DNA of 64,000 nucleotides from Paracoccus denitrificans (GTDB lineage: Bacteria; Pseudomonadota; Alphaproteobacteria; Rhodobacterales; Rhodobacteraceae): the NCBI GenBank assembly GCA_003240735.1, contig QFNE01000006.1:62001-126000 (forward strand), in the 5' to 3' direction. This document shows positions 26,607 to 36,058 of this stretch, in pieces. The notes under the pieces were generated by a model. It did no database searches and was not told the DNA's origin. It saw nothing but the letters and a program-made list of their open reading frames with translations. Numbering within the stretch: the first letter of the stretch is position 1; each line of letters begins with the position of its first letter. The translations under genes and the position numbers were made by a program.

Positions 26607-27368
26607 TCAGTTCGCCGGCTTCGCCTGTTCGGCGGCCTTGGCAAACGTCAGCGCGTCCGGGCCCAGCCCTTCGGTGATCAGCTTGTCAAGCGAACCGTCG
26701 GCCTTCATTTCCTCGATCGCCTTGTCGAACTTGGCTTTCAGCTCGGTGTCCGACTTGCGCATGCCGACGCCGATACCTTCACCCAGCGGGATGTTGTCCT
26801 GGCCATCGACCCAGACCATTTCGCCGTTGGATTCGTCGACAGACGGCACCAGCGCGTCCTTGTCGGCCAGAACAGCATCGGCTTCGCCATTGCGCACGGC
26901 AGCGACGGCTTCGTCGGCGGTCGGGAATTCCAGAACGCGCGCGCCCGATTTCGCGACATAGGCCGCCTGGATCGTGCCGGTCTGCGCCGCAACCGTGCCC
27001 TTGATGTCGGCATCAGCCGTCAGGGCCGCGTAAGCGGACGGAAGCGCGGGGGTATAGGCCTCAGAAAAGCCAATCGCTTCCTTGCGTTCGGGCGTAATGC
27101 TCATCCCCGCCATGATCGCGTCATAGTTCGACGACACGAGGTTCGGGATGATCGAGTCCCAGTCGTTCTTGACCCAGGTGCAGTCGGCGGCCATGCGCTT
27201 GCACAGTTCATTGCCCAGCTTGATCTCGAACCCGTCAAGCTCACCCTTGTCGTTGATGAAGTTATAGGGCTCGTACGCGCCCTCGGTCGCGATACGAATG
27301 GTCTGGGCAGAGCCGATTCCGGCAGTCAGAACCAGAACGGCGGCGCTTAGCATCAGTTTTTTCATCAC
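26607..27368 (-). CDS. Polar amino-acid/amine ABC transporter substrate-binding protein (ArgT-like)
   Basis: 253 aa. The signal peptide MMKKLMLSAAVLVLTAGIGS..AQ sends it to the periplasm. The mature part starts IRIATEGAYEPYNFINDKGELDGFEI, the standard SBP_bac_3 pattern. SSNYDAIMAGMSITPERKEAIGFS is the ligand-site core with Arg and Thr. Two Cys (in LCKRMAADC) match the disulfide of lysine/arginine/ornithine-binding relatives. A basic amino acid or polyamine-like ligand is inferred. Confidence 0.9.
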   Translation of the reverse strand: MMKKLMLSAAVLVLTAGIGSAQTIRIATEGAYEPYNFINDKGELDGFEIKLGNELCKRMAADCTWVKNDWDSIIPNLVSSNYDAIMAGMSITPERKEAIGFSEAYTPALPSAYAALTADADIKGTVAAQTGTIQAAYVAKSGARVLEFPTADEAVAAVRNGEADAVLADKDALVPSVDESNGEMVWVDGQDNIPLGEGIGVGMRKSDTELKAKFDKAIEEMKADGSLDKLITEGLGPDALTFAKAAEQAKPAN

Positions 27369-27392
27369 GTCTCTCCTGTCGGTAATGTTGTC

Positions 27393-28232
27393 TCAGTCAG
27401 CCCGGGTGGCGCTGAGGAATTGGCGCAGCCGGTCCGACCGGGGCGCGCGGAAAAGCTGTTCGGGCGGACCTTGTTCTTCGATGACGCCCTTGTGCAGAAA
27501 GACGACATGGTCGCTGACATCCGCCGCCAGACGCATGTCGTGGGTGACCAGCATCATGGTGCGATGTTCTGCCGCCATGTCCTTGATCACGCGCACGACT
27601 TCCTGCTGCAGTTCGGGGTCAAGTGCGCTGGTCGGCTCATCCAGCAGCAGGGCGCGGGGCTCCATGCAAAGCGCGCGGGCAATCGCCGCGCGTTGTTGCT
27701 GACCGCCAGATAACTGCGCGGGCCAGGCGTCTGCCTTGTCGCCGATCCCGACTTTGGCCAACAGCGCCCTGGCACGGGCTTCCACCTCGGCCGGAGGTTG
27801 GCGCAGGACGGTCAGCGGGGCCTCCATCACGTTCTGCAGGACGGTCAGGTGAGACCACAGGTTGAACTGCTGAAACACCATCGACAGGTTCGTGCGAAAG
27901 CGGCGGATCTGGTTGCGGTCGCGGGGCTGGCGCGCGTGGCCGGTGCCTTGCCACTGGACCGCCTCGCCGTCGAACAGGATGTCGCCCGACTGGCATGTTT
28001 CCAGCAGGTTGCAGCACCGCAGAAGCGTCGACTTTCCAGACCCGGACGACCCGATCAGCGTCACGACATGTCCACGCGGCGCACTGATGCTGACGCCTCG
28101 GATCACGTCCAGCTGGCCATAAGATTTCCGGATATCACGCAGTTCGATCACCGGCGGCGCATCGTGCGATGGGGCGGCGTTCGGACCTGAGGTCGTTGGG
28201 GCGGCCGAAGCCAGGATCGTGTGATCGTTCAT
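27393..28232 (-). CDS. Amino-acid ABC transporter ATP-binding protein
   Basis: 279 aa. Walker A is IGSSGSGKSTLLRCC, the signature is LSGGQQQRAAIARAL, Walker B is ALLLDEPTSALDPE, and the switch His is in LVTHDM. The start at 28232 (MNDHTILAS) is chosen because codons upstream of it are out of character for the family. It has about 35 extra N-terminal residues compared with HisP. First gene of the uptake operon, 24 bases before the binding-protein gene. Confidence 0.9.
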   Translation of the reverse strand: MNDHTILASAAPTTSGPNAAPSHDAPPVIELRDIRKSYGQLDVIRGVSISAPRGHVVTLIGSSGSGKSTLLRCCNLLETCQSGDILFDGEAVQWQGTGHARQPRDRNQIRRFRTNLSMVFQQFNLWSHLTVLQNVMEAPLTVLRQPPAEVEARARALLAKVGIGDKADAWPAQLSGGQQQRAAIARALCMEPRALLLDEPTSALDPELQQEVVRVIKDMAAEHRTMMLVTHDMRLAADVSDHVVFLHKGVIEEQGPPEQLFRAPRSDRLRQFLSATRAD

Positions 28233-28317
28233 GGGGGGCAATCTGGCGCAACTTCGCGGAAGAATGCAACGCATTCGTGACCAAAGCGCCGCTGTTGTTC
28301 TGAACTTTGCGTTGTTT

Positions 28318-28773
28318 TTAGGCGGATCGTCCGGCGCGCGCCTGAACATCCTGCCGCGCGCGGGCAGAATCCACGTCGCTGACGCCCAGCAGGCCGGCGA
28401 TCAGCCGGATCATCGCCTCTTCGGTGGCGCCGCGGTCGCCGTCCGACAGCGCCACGTCCCACAGGGCGCGGATGATCGACACCCGATCATCGAGTGCCAC
28501 CCGGTCCTTGATCGCACGGGTGAAGCGGACGGTATCTGGGGCGTTCGCCTCGACCTCTTCGGCTTCTTCACGCCGGGTGCGTGCCGCGTCGGCATCCAGC
28601 GCGTAACGACGCATCAGCACGCCGTCGATACGCGATTGTTCGACGGAGTCGTAATGGTCATCCGACCGCGCTACGCGGACCATCAATGCGGCGACCGCGA
28701 TGCCCGCGTCGTCCGACGCGATGCCGGGCGGGGCCGAGGGTTCGAAAAGCTGATCGAGAAGGCGTTTGAACAT
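28318..28773 (-). CDS. TerB-like (tellurite resistance B) domain protein
   Basis: 151 aa. The segment from GIAVAALMVRVARSDDHYDSVEQSRID to LRALWDVALSDGDRGATEEAMIRLIAGLLGVSDVD matches the two-EF-like helical TerB fold, in which acidic residues can bind metal. No other ter genes are nearby, so a role in tellurite resistance is not implied. Start set at the Met before FKRLLDQLF, consistent with relatives. Confidence 0.78.
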   Translation of the reverse strand: MFKRLLDQLFEPSAPPGIASDDAGIAVAALMVRVARSDDHYDSVEQSRIDGVLMRRYALDADAARTRREEAEEVEANAPDTVRFTRAIKDRVALDDRVSIIRALWDVALSDGDRGATEEAMIRLIAGLLGVSDVDSARARQDVQARAGRSA

Positions 28774-28919
28774 GTGGCCGATCGTAGGGGCAGGGGCAGC
28801 GGTCCACAAGGTGCCGCTTGGGCAGCGTTGATTGACACAAAACCATCAAACAACCGTCGCATCACCGTTGTGTTATCGCCGTAGGTCCGGCCCGAATGTA
28901 CCAACCAGAGAGAATACCA

Positions 28920-30347
28920 ATGCGCTTCATCAAGCCGGTCATCGTGGCCCTGGGTCTGACCACTGCGATCGTTGCCCCTGCCTTCGCGCAGGACGCCACC
29001 GCAAAGAACGTCATCCTGCTGATCACCGACGGTGCCGGGATGGAAACGTGGAATGCAGCCAGCTATTATCGCCACGGTGCGCTTGGCCACGAGGCCTATG
29101 ACGATTTCGACGTCAAGGTGTTCGCCAACACCATCCCGCTGAACATCTCGCTTGAGCCGACGAAATCCGACGCGGACAAGGTCACCTTCGACGAGCCGAC
29201 CCTGTGGGGCAAGGAACCGGTCGACACCGTTTTCGAAGGTGCGATCGGCAATTATCCGGGCTTCTTCTCGGGCTATGACTATGCGCGCGCGGATTACACC
29301 GACAGCGCCGCGGCAGGGACCGCGCTCTCGACCGGTCACAAGACCTATAACAACGCCATCGGCTGGTCGAATGACGACGCGCAGCTGAAGAACATCGGCG
29401 AATTCACCGTCGAAAGCGGCCGCGCTCTGGGCGTCATCTCGACCGTGCAGTGGACGCACGCCACCCCCGCGGCGTTTCTGGCCCACAACCGCAGCCGGAA
29501 CGAATACGCGGCCCTGGCACAGGAGATCGTGAACACGGGCGCCGCGACCGTCGTCATGGGTGCAGGCCACCCGTATTTCGACGAAGCCGGCGTCGCCGTC
29601 GCCGAGCCGGATGAGAAGGCCTTCCGCTATGTCGGTGGGAAAGAGACCTGGGACAAGCTGAAGGCGGGTGAAACCGCCTACAAGCTGATCGAGACCAAGG
29701 CCGACTTTGATTCGCTGGCCGAAGGCAATCTTGATCTGGGCGGCAAGAAGCTGATCGGTACGGTCGAAAACAACCTGACGACCCAGTTCAACCGCCCCGG
29801 CGTCGGCATGGGTGACAAGCTGGCGAACTCGCCCGACCTGTCGACCATGACCAAGGGCGCGCTGAACGTTCTGTCTCAGAATGACAAGGGCTTCTTCCTG
29901 ATGGTCGAAGGTGGCGCGGTCGACTGGGCAGCGCACGCCAACAACCTGCCACGCCTGATCGAAGAACAGCTGGATTTCAACGACGCGGTCGAAACTGCGG
30001 TCGAGTGGGTCGAGGAAAACAGCTCGTGGGATGACACGCTGGTCATCGTCACGACCGACCACGGCAACGGTCTGCTGCTGGGCCCGAACTCGGACGAAAA
30101 AGCCTATCAGCCGATCATCAGCCAGGGCGCGGGCGCACTGCCGCTGGTTCGTTGGAACACGGACACGCACACCCGCGAACTGGTGCCGGTCTATGCCAAG
30201 GGCGCAGGCGCGGACTACTTCACCGAAGCAGCGCAACCTGCACCGGGCCTGGCCGCTTACGGCGTTGCCGAAGAAAGCCAGGTGTTCGTCGACAACACCG
30301 ACGTGTTCAAAGCGGCCATGGGTGCGTTCGGCCTGAAGGCCGAGTGA
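28920..30347 (+). CDS. Periplasmic alkaline phosphatase
   Basis: 475 aa. Signal peptide MRFIKPVIVALGLTTAIVAP..AFAQ, then NVILLITDGAGMETWNAA (metal-binding Asp). The nucleophile is the Ser of YTDSAAAGTALSTG, and VEGGAVDWAAHANN and VTTDHGNG give further metal ligands. It releases phosphate from monoesters in the periplasm. A weak tandem 11-base-period element (CCGTCGC-ATCA-CCGTTGT) at 28854-28871 may be a degenerate Pho box, but it matches poorly. Confidence 0.88.
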   Translation: MRFIKPVIVALGLTTAIVAPAFAQDATAKNVILLITDGAGMETWNAASYYRHGALGHEAYDDFDVKVFANTIPLNISLEPTKSDADKVTFDEPTLWGKEPVDTVFEGAIGNYPGFFSGYDYARADYTDSAAAGTALSTGHKTYNNAIGWSNDDAQLKNIGEFTVESGRALGVISTVQWTHATPAAFLAHNRSRNEYAALAQEIVNTGAATVVMGAGHPYFDEAGVAVAEPDEKAFRYVGGKETWDKLKAGETAYKLIETKADFDSLAEGNLDLGGKKLIGTVENNLTTQFNRPGVGMGDKLANSPDLSTMTKGALNVLSQNDKGFFLMVEGGAVDWAAHANNLPRLIEEQLDFNDAVETAVEWVEENSSWDDTLVIVTTDHGNGLLLGPNSDEKAYQPIISQGAGALPLVRWNTDTHTRELVPVYAKGAGADYFTEAAQPAPGLAAYGVAEESQVFVDNTDVFKAAMGAFGLKAE

Positions 30348-30369
30348 TCCGACGCCGTTCGCAAAACCT

Positions 30370-30400
30370 GCCCCCTGCGCCAACCGCGCGGGGGGCTTTT
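30370..30400 (+). terminator. Rho-independent terminator after alkaline phosphatase
   Basis: GC-rich stem (GCCCCC..GCGC / GCGC..GGGGGC) with a CAAC-type loop followed by TTTT, about 20 bases after the stop codon. Confidence 0.8.
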
Positions 30401-30416
30401 GACATAAAGGTGCCCC

Positions 30417-30878
30417 ATGGCGAATCTGAAAACCCTGACCGTCGCCGCGTTGCTTGCGTTCGTGTCTGCGCCCGTGGCCGCTGTGGCCGAGGCTGACATG
30501 GCCGCGCTGCCGGCCAGTGCAAGCGGCAAGGCGCACGCCGAACTGCGCAAGGCCGATCTCAAAGATGGCGAGCTGACGGTCGAGCTGCGCTTTCTGACCG
30601 ACTATGCCGGATATTCCGGTGAGGAGATTTACGCCGACGCCACAAACGCCGACATCCATGTCGAGGCGGACGGCAAAAGCTTTCCGTTGGCCAAGGACGA
30701 CGCCGGAAAGCCCATGGCACCAGCTGAACTGATGCTGAAGTTCAATTATGATCCCGGCAAGAACCCACGTGTTGGCACGTGGAAAGGCACATTCGATGCA
30801 CCGCCTGCGGGCACGGACACGGCGACGCTGGTTATGCCGAACCTTGCGCCGGTTCCCCTGAAGATCAAGAACCGCTGA
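30417..30878 (+). CDS. Secreted hypothetical protein
   Basis: 153 aa. A signal peptide (LKTLTVAALLAFVSAPVAAVAEA) is followed by a compact soluble region with alternating beta-strand-like segments (GELTVELRFLTDYAG, NADIHVEADGKSF, TLVMPNLAPVPLKIKN). It has no Cys and no recognised motif. It starts just after a terminator, so it probably has its own promoter or depends on readthrough. Product unknown; periplasmic location is inferred. Confidence 0.65.
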   Translation: MANLKTLTVAALLAFVSAPVAAVAEADMAALPASASGKAHAELRKADLKDGELTVELRFLTDYAGYSGEEIYADATNADIHVEADGKSFPLAKDDAGKPMAPAELMLKFNYDPGKNPRVGTWKGTFDAPPAGTDTATLVMPNLAPVPLKIKNR

Positions 30879-30935
30879 GCCCAGACCAAAGGCGCCAAAA
30901 GCAAACGTCGCGACCGAAGCCTTTGGCATCAGCCA

Positions 30936-30970
30936 TTCTAATGCCCAAACGCTGAATATTCTCCTTTGCC
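30936..30970 (+). promoter_or_regulatory. 35-nt conserved element, copy A (upstream of the DapA-family gene)
   Basis: Begins TTCTAATGCC and contains ATTCT and TTTGCC. It aligns without gaps to 35836-35870, identical at 27 of 35 positions. It ends 70 bases before the dapA-like start codon. The likely reader is the LysR regulator encoded at 34844-35800, which lies between the two copies. Confidence 0.6.
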
Positions 30971-31040
30971 GGGCACGCGATCCGCGCCCTACGCATGATC
31001 AACACACGTACTTCACGGGTTGCGAACAAAGGAGCCGGGC

Positions 31041-31958
31041 ATGACGCCAAGGATGGTGCTTGAGGGTATCTACACCCCGCTGGTCACACCGTTTCACGAT
31101 GATCTGTCGGTCAATTATGACGGCTTGGCGGCGCTGATCGAAACGCTGATTGCGGCGGGTGTCCACGGGCTGATCTCGGGCGGATCGACCGGCGAAAACT
31201 ATGCCGAAACGGTTGAGGAACGGTTGCAGATCGCCCGGTTCGTTACCGAAACCACTGCGGGCCGCCTGCCGGTGATCATCGGAACAGGTGCAATGCGCAC
31301 CCCGGATTCGATCGAGCTTGCGGTTGGCGCGCGTGACATGGGCGCCGACGCGATCCTTCTGGGCACGCCACCCTATTCCGTGCCGACCGAGCGAGAGAAT
31401 GCGCTGAACGCGCTGACCATCGACCGCGCCGCTGATCTGCCGATCATCCTTTACAACTATCCCGGGCGCATGTCGGTCGAGATGGGGCGCGAGTTTCTGG
31501 ACCGCGTCGGCCGGTCCAGCAACGTGATCGGGATCAAGGAAAGCTCGGGCGACATCAACCGCGTCCACCTGCTGGCACGGGACTATCCGCACATCCAGAT
31601 GTCCTGCGGCATGGACGATCAGGCGCTGGAGTTCTTTGCGTGGGGCGCGCGCAGCTGGATCTGCGCCGGGTCGAACTTTCTGCCTGAAGAACATGTCCTG
31701 TTGTACAAGACATGCGCCGTTGATGGCGACTTCGCCAAGGGGCGCCGGATCATGTCAGCGATGATGCCCCTGATGCGCGTGCTCGAGCAGGGCGGCAAGT
31801 TCATCCAGTGTGTGAAACACGGGGTGGCGGCGAACGGCCTGCCCACCGGTCCGATGCGCCCCCCGCTTCAGGGGCTTACCAAGGATGAAAAGCGTGCGTT
31901 GGAGCAGGTGATCCGCACCCTGAAAGTCACCATCAACTCGATCCGCGAGGAAAACTGA
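31041..31958 (+). CDS. DapA-family aldolase/dehydratase (hydroxyproline-pathway deaminase-like)
   Basis: 305 aa TIM barrel of the dihydrodipicolinate synthase/N-acetylneuraminate lyase family. The Schiff-base Lys is in VIGIKESSGD, the catalytic Tyr in ILYNYPGRM, and the pyruvate-site motif is GGSTGENYAE. True DapA uses GTTGE, so this is a family branch. With the oxidase, aldehyde dehydrogenase and racemase-like genes it fits pyrroline-hydroxycarboxylate deaminase in hydroxyproline catabolism. Start preceded by AGGAG. First gene of a four-gene operon. Confidence 0.8.
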   Translation: MTPRMVLEGIYTPLVTPFHDDLSVNYDGLAALIETLIAAGVHGLISGGSTGENYAETVEERLQIARFVTETTAGRLPVIIGTGAMRTPDSIELAVGARDMGADAILLGTPPYSVPTERENALNALTIDRAADLPIILYNYPGRMSVEMGREFLDRVGRSSNVIGIKESSGDINRVHLLARDYPHIQMSCGMDDQALEFFAWGARSWICAGSNFLPEEHVLLYKTCAVDGDFAKGRRIMSAMMPLMRVLEQGGKFIQCVKHGVAANGLPTGPMRPPLQGLTKDEKRALEQVIRTLKVTINSIREEN

Positions 31959-31959
31959 C

Positions 31960-33465
31960 ATGAGCGATCTTCTGACGACCGAGGAATACAAGGCCATCGC
32001 CGCGTCGCTGGACCTGCCGCAGAATGCGTTCATCGACGGCACCTATCGCCCCGCGATTTCCGGCAAGACCTTTGTGAGCGTCAATCCGGCCACAGGCGAG
32101 ACCCTGACAGAGGTCGCGGCCTGCGGACCGGAAGATGTCGATCTGGCGGTCGAAAAAGCGCGCGAAGCGTTCGAGGATGGCCGCTGGTCGCGTCTTCACC
32201 CGACTGCGCGCAAGGACATCCTGCTGGATTTCGCCAAGCTGCTGGAACGGCACACCCACGAACTCGCGGTGCTTGAAAGCGTCGATTCAGGCAAGACGAT
32301 CTATGACTGCGAAACGGTCGATATCCCCGACACGATCCACGTGATCCGCTGGCACGCCGAACTGATCGACAAGATCTATGATCAGGTAGCGCCTGCATCG
32401 GACAACCACATCGCCATGATCGTCCGCGAACCGGTGGGTGTGGTTGGTCTGGTCCTGCCGTGGAACTTTCCGCTGCTGATGATGGCATGGAAAATTGGCC
32501 CCGCGTTGGCCGCCGGGTGCTCGGTCGTGCTGAAGCCAGCGGCCGAAACCTCACTGACGGCGTTGCGAGTGGCGGAGCTCGCGACTGAGGCGGGGCTGCC
32601 GCGTGGTGTGCTGAACATCGTCACCGGATCGGGCCCGGAAGTGGGCGAGCCGCTGGGTCGCCACCCGGACGTCGACATGGTCAGCTTTACCGGATCGACC
32701 GTCACGGGACGGCGGTTCCTGCACTATTCGGCCGACAGCAACCTCAAGGAAGTGGTGCTGGAACTTGGCGGCAAGAACCCCTGTATCGTGCTGGACGATG
32801 CCGAGGATCTGGACGCGGTCGCCGCGCATGTCGTCAATGGCGCGTTCTGGAACATGGGCGAAAACTGTTCTGCCGCGTCGCGTCTGATCGTGCAGAAAGG
32901 CGTCCTCGACCCGCTGATCGAACGCGTCAAGGCGCATGCCCGTGAATGGAACGTGGGCGATCCGCTGGACCCGTCGATCCGGGTGGGCGCGTTGGTGTCG
33001 GACGCGCATTTCGACAAGGTCTCGGGCTTCCTGTCCCAGATCGCCCCAGACGATATTCTGCTGGGCGGCAAGGTCGTGACGCAGGGCTTTGTCGAGCCGA
33101 CCATCGCCGTCGCGAAGCACGGCAGCAAGATCGCGACCGAGGAGATATTTGGTCCGGTCCTGTCGGTCATCGTCGTGGACAACTTCGAAGAAGCCATCGG
33201 CGTCGCGAACGACACCGAATACGGCCTTGCCGCGTCGATCTTTTCGGCGAATGGCAAGCGGGCGCTGCGCGGGGCGCGGATGCTACGGGCCGGGACCGTC
33301 ACGGTCAACAGCTTTGGCGAAGGCGACATCTCGACCCCGTTCGGCGGCTACAAGCAGTCGGGATTCGGGGGGCGCGACAATTCGATCCACGCGCATGATC
33401 AGTACACGCAGCTGAAGACGATCTGGGTCGACCTGACCGACCACACCGATGTCGCCCTCGACTAA
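31960..33465 (+). CDS. NAD(P)-dependent aldehyde dehydrogenase
   Basis: 501 aa. LGGKNPCIV carries the general-base Glu segment (LELGGKNP), and NMGENCSAASRL carries the catalytic Cys. The cofactor segment is VLPWNFPLLMMAWKIGPALAAG. It lies one base after the DapA-like gene. In a hydroxyproline-type pathway it would oxidise 2-oxoglutarate semialdehyde to 2-oxoglutarate. Sequence also resembles gamma-glutamyl-aminobutyraldehyde dehydrogenases, so substrate is not fixed. Confidence 0.85.
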   Translation: MSDLLTTEEYKAIAASLDLPQNAFIDGTYRPAISGKTFVSVNPATGETLTEVAACGPEDVDLAVEKAREAFEDGRWSRLHPTARKDILLDFAKLLERHTHELAVLESVDSGKTIYDCETVDIPDTIHVIRWHAELIDKIYDQVAPASDNHIAMIVREPVGVVGLVLPWNFPLLMMAWKIGPALAAGCSVVLKPAAETSLTALRVAELATEAGLPRGVLNIVTGSGPEVGEPLGRHPDVDMVSFTGSTVTGRRFLHYSADSNLKEVVLELGGKNPCIVLDDAEDLDAVAAHVVNGAFWNMGENCSAASRLIVQKGVLDPLIERVKAHAREWNVGDPLDPSIRVGALVSDAHFDKVSGFLSQIAPDDILLGGKVVTQGFVEPTIAVAKHGSKIATEEIFGPVLSVIVVDNFEEAIGVANDTEYGLAASIFSANGKRALRGARMLRAGTVTVNSFGEGDISTPFGGYKQSGFGGRDNSIHAHDQYTQLKTIWVDLTDHTDVALD

Positions 33466-34816
33466 CGGCCAGGGGCGGCACCGGGCGGTCCGCACGCCCG
33501 TCTTCAGCGGCCGGGCAGGGTGGAACGCTATCCTGCCGGCGCTGACCCCGCGACCGGCCCTTGGGGGCGCCATCGGATGCGACGTCATCATCGTGGGCGC
33601 CGGGTTCGCGGGATTGGCAGCAGCGCGACGGCTGCACCAATTGGACCCACAACTGGACGTCGTGTTGCTAGATGCATCGACCATCGCCGAAGGCGGGACC
33701 GGGCGGAATTCCGGCTTCATGATCGACCTACCGCACGTTCTGACCTCGGGCGATTATGCAGGATCGGGCGAAAGCCAAGACCGTCAGCTGACCCGCCTGA
33801 ACCGCCACGCCATCGCCTTTGCCGCCGAAGCGGTCGATGACTATGCCATCGCGCCGGGGTATTTCCGCCGGATCGGCAAGATCAACGCGGCCGCGTCACC
33901 CGCCGGCCTTGTCGCAAACGAAAGCTACGCCCGCCACCTGCAGGAGCTGGGCGAGGCGCACGAGGTTCTTGACGCGGCGGCCATGCGCCGCGTCACGGGA
34001 TCAACCTATTACCACAACGGCCTGTTCACGCCGGGCACGGTCATGATCCAGCCCGCGGGGTATGTCCGGGGCCTAGCCCAGGGGCTGGAACGCGGCGGGG
34101 TGCGGATCTTCGAAAACAGCCCGGTGGTCAACATCGACGCGGTGTCGGCGGGATGGCAGGCGCAGACCTCGCAAGGATCGGTGACGGCACCCCGCCTGAT
34201 CCTGGCAAATAACGGGCATCTGGAAAGCTTTGGCTTTCGTCGCGGGCAGTTGATGCACGTCATGCTGAACGCCTGCATGACCGCTGAGCTGGACCCCGAC
34301 ACCCTGCGCGCTTTGGGTGGAGAGGTGGAGTGGGGCGCCACGCCCGCAGACCCGATGGGAACGACGGTCCGCAGGATCGGTCCCGATCAGGGCGGAAACC
34401 GCATCGTCATCCGACAGGGCAGCTATTATCGGCCAGAGATGCAGACATCTGCCCGCGACATGACCCGCATCGTGGCCAAGATGCGGCAGAAGTTCGAAGC
34501 GCGCTTTCCCATGCTGAAGCACGTCGGGTTCGAACACAGCTGGTCCGGTCATCTGTGCCTGTCACGCAACAACGTCTCGGTCATGCGCGAACTGGAACCG
34601 GGGCTGTTTGCGGCTTGCGTGGACAACGGGCTGGGCACGACGCGCAGCACATTGACCGGCATCGGCGCGGCCGAGCTGGCCTGCGGCGCGACCAGCGATG
34701 TCACCCGCTTCTTCGGCGCCGAGGCCGAACCGTCGCGCCTGCCGCCCCATCCTTTCGACACCATCGGCGCCAACGCGTATCTACGCTGGAAAGAATGGCG
34801 GACGCGGCTAGAATAG
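33449..34816 (+). CDS. FAD-dependent oxidoreductase (DAO family)
   Basis: 455 aa. The Rossmann motif DVIIVGAGFAGLAAARRLHQL starts near residue 45, and STIAEGGTGRNSGFMIDLPHV is the FAD-contact segment of DAO/PuuB-type oxidases. It overlaps the aldehyde dehydrogenase by 17 bases, so it is coupled. By context it may oxidise a cyclic D-imino acid (such as cis-4-hydroxy-D-proline) or another secondary amine. Confidence 0.82.
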   Translation: MSPSTNGQGRHRAVRTPVFSGRAGWNAILPALTPRPALGGAIGCDVIIVGAGFAGLAAARRLHQLDPQLDVVLLDASTIAEGGTGRNSGFMIDLPHVLTSGDYAGSGESQDRQLTRLNRHAIAFAAEAVDDYAIAPGYFRRIGKINAAASPAGLVANESYARHLQELGEAHEVLDAAAMRRVTGSTYYHNGLFTPGTVMIQPAGYVRGLAQGLERGGVRIFENSPVVNIDAVSAGWQAQTSQGSVTAPRLILANNGHLESFGFRRGQLMHVMLNACMTAELDPDTLRALGGEVEWGATPADPMGTTVRRIGPDQGGNRIVIRQGSYYRPEMQTSARDMTRIVAKMRQKFEARFPMLKHVGFEHSWSGHLCLSRNNVSVMRELEPGLFAACVDNGLGTTRSTLTGIGAAELACGATSDVTRFFGAEAEPSRLPPHPFDTIGANAYLRWKEWRTRLE

Positions 34817-34843
34817 GCCCCGTCATAGGCGGGGAATGATCAG

Positions 34844-35800
34844 ATGGCGGTGAAACGGCGGCATCTGTCGTCACTTGGTTCGTTCGCGACGTTCGAGGTT
34901 GCGGCGAAGCATCTGAGCTTTACGCTCGCCGCGAAAGAGCTGAACGTCACCCAAGGCGCGGTCAGCCAACAGATCCGCTTGCTGGAGCGTGCACTGGACG
35001 TCCAGCTGTTCGTGCGCAAGCACAATGCGTTGGAGCTGACCCCCGAAGGCATCACACTTGTCGCTGCCGTGACCGAAGGTCTGGACGCGATCAGTTCCGC
35101 AGTCGGGCATCTGAGCGGCGACGATGAACGGCGGACGATCACGATCGCAGCGACGGACGGGATCTCTCAGTTCTGGCTGCGGCCGGTGGTCAACCGCTTT
35201 CGCCAAAGCCATCCCGACATCGGGTTCACGATCTTTTCGTCGGACGAAGACGACAACCTTCGCAGTTATGCCGAAGTCGACATCGCCATCATCTGCGGCA
35301 ACGAACGCGGTGAGGTGGGTGAGGTGACGCATTTTCTGTTTCCCGAAGCTGCGCAGCCGATCTGCACCCCGGCGTTTCGCGACATGTTCGGCCCCTTCCA
35401 TCACGCCGACAGCCTGAATGACGTGAACCTGTTGCACCTGCACGATCGTCATTGGTCCGCGGACGCGATCGGCTGGCAAGCACTGGGTTGGCCCGAATGG
35501 TTTCGCGCCCAAGGCAGGGAATGGCGACGCGCACCATCGACGCTGATCACCAACAAGGTCAGCCTACTGATGGCGGCGACCCTGGCCGGCGAAGGCGTGA
35601 TGCTGGGGTGGCATCCGATGGTCTATGACCTGATCGAGAACGGCCAGCTGGTCTTTGCGCATGACCTGCCGATCAGCGCAGGTCGGGGTAACTTTCTGTA
35701 TTGCAAGAAGAATTCCCTGAAGCACCCGGCCATTGCCGCGTTCGTCGACTTTGTCCAGGTCGAGGCGCGGCGGCAGGCGGACGCCGTTCCGCTGGGCTGA
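34844..35800 (+). CDS. LysR-family transcriptional regulator (GcvA-like)
   Basis: 318 aa. N-terminal winged helix-turn-helix (SLGSFATFEVAAKHLSFTLAAKELNVTQGAVSQQIRLLE, residues about 7-45) and a C-terminal ligand-binding domain. It is last in the operon with the DapA-like, aldehyde dehydrogenase and oxidase genes, and it directly precedes the ABC operon. The duplicated 35-nt element before both operons is a good candidate operator. Confidence 0.9.
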   Translation: MAVKRRHLSSLGSFATFEVAAKHLSFTLAAKELNVTQGAVSQQIRLLERALDVQLFVRKHNALELTPEGITLVAAVTEGLDAISSAVGHLSGDDERRTITIAATDGISQFWLRPVVNRFRQSHPDIGFTIFSSDEDDNLRSYAEVDIAIICGNERGEVGEVTHFLFPEAAQPICTPAFRDMFGPFHHADSLNDVNLLHLHDRHWSADAIGWQALGWPEWFRAQGREWRRAPSTLITNKVSLLMAATLAGEGVMLGWHPMVYDLIENGQLVFAHDLPISAGRGNFLYCKKNSLKHPAIAAFVDFVQVEARRQADAVPLG

Positions 35801-35835
35801 CAGCGCCCCGAGGCCCGCCCGCTGTGGCACAGTTT

Positions 35836-35870
35836 TTCTAATGCCAAACCGGTCGAAATTCTGGTTTGCC
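35836..35870 (+). promoter_or_regulatory. 35-nt conserved element, copy B (upstream of the betaine-type ABC operon)
   Basis: Same 35-nt element as copy A. This copy also has an inner dyad CAAACC-N12-GGTTTG, which fits a dimeric regulator site. It ends 188 bases before the binding-protein start codon. Confidence 0.6.
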
Positions 35871-36058
35871 CCACGGCGCCCGGTTGGAAATAGTTGACGT
35901 CAGTCCACAGCTGCGGGGAAGCTTTGGGCGCTAAACCAGAACCCCGCACAAACCAACAGACGCCCTGAAGGGTCCGGCATCTGACGTCGTCACTGCGGTG
36001 AGACGGACAGACCTGATGTCGTGTGCCCGAACGGCACCTACATTCTGCGGAGGTATGT

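Noticed and set aside
28854..28871. Possible Pho box CCGTCGC-ATCA-CCGTTGT before alkaline phosphatase
   Set aside because: The 11-base period fits, but each half matches the CTGTCAT consensus poorly, so it is not listed as a feature.
28683..30929. 748-codon minus-strand open frame over alkaline phosphatase
   Set aside because: GC-rich shadow frame; the plus strand has a complete catalytic protein with signal peptide.
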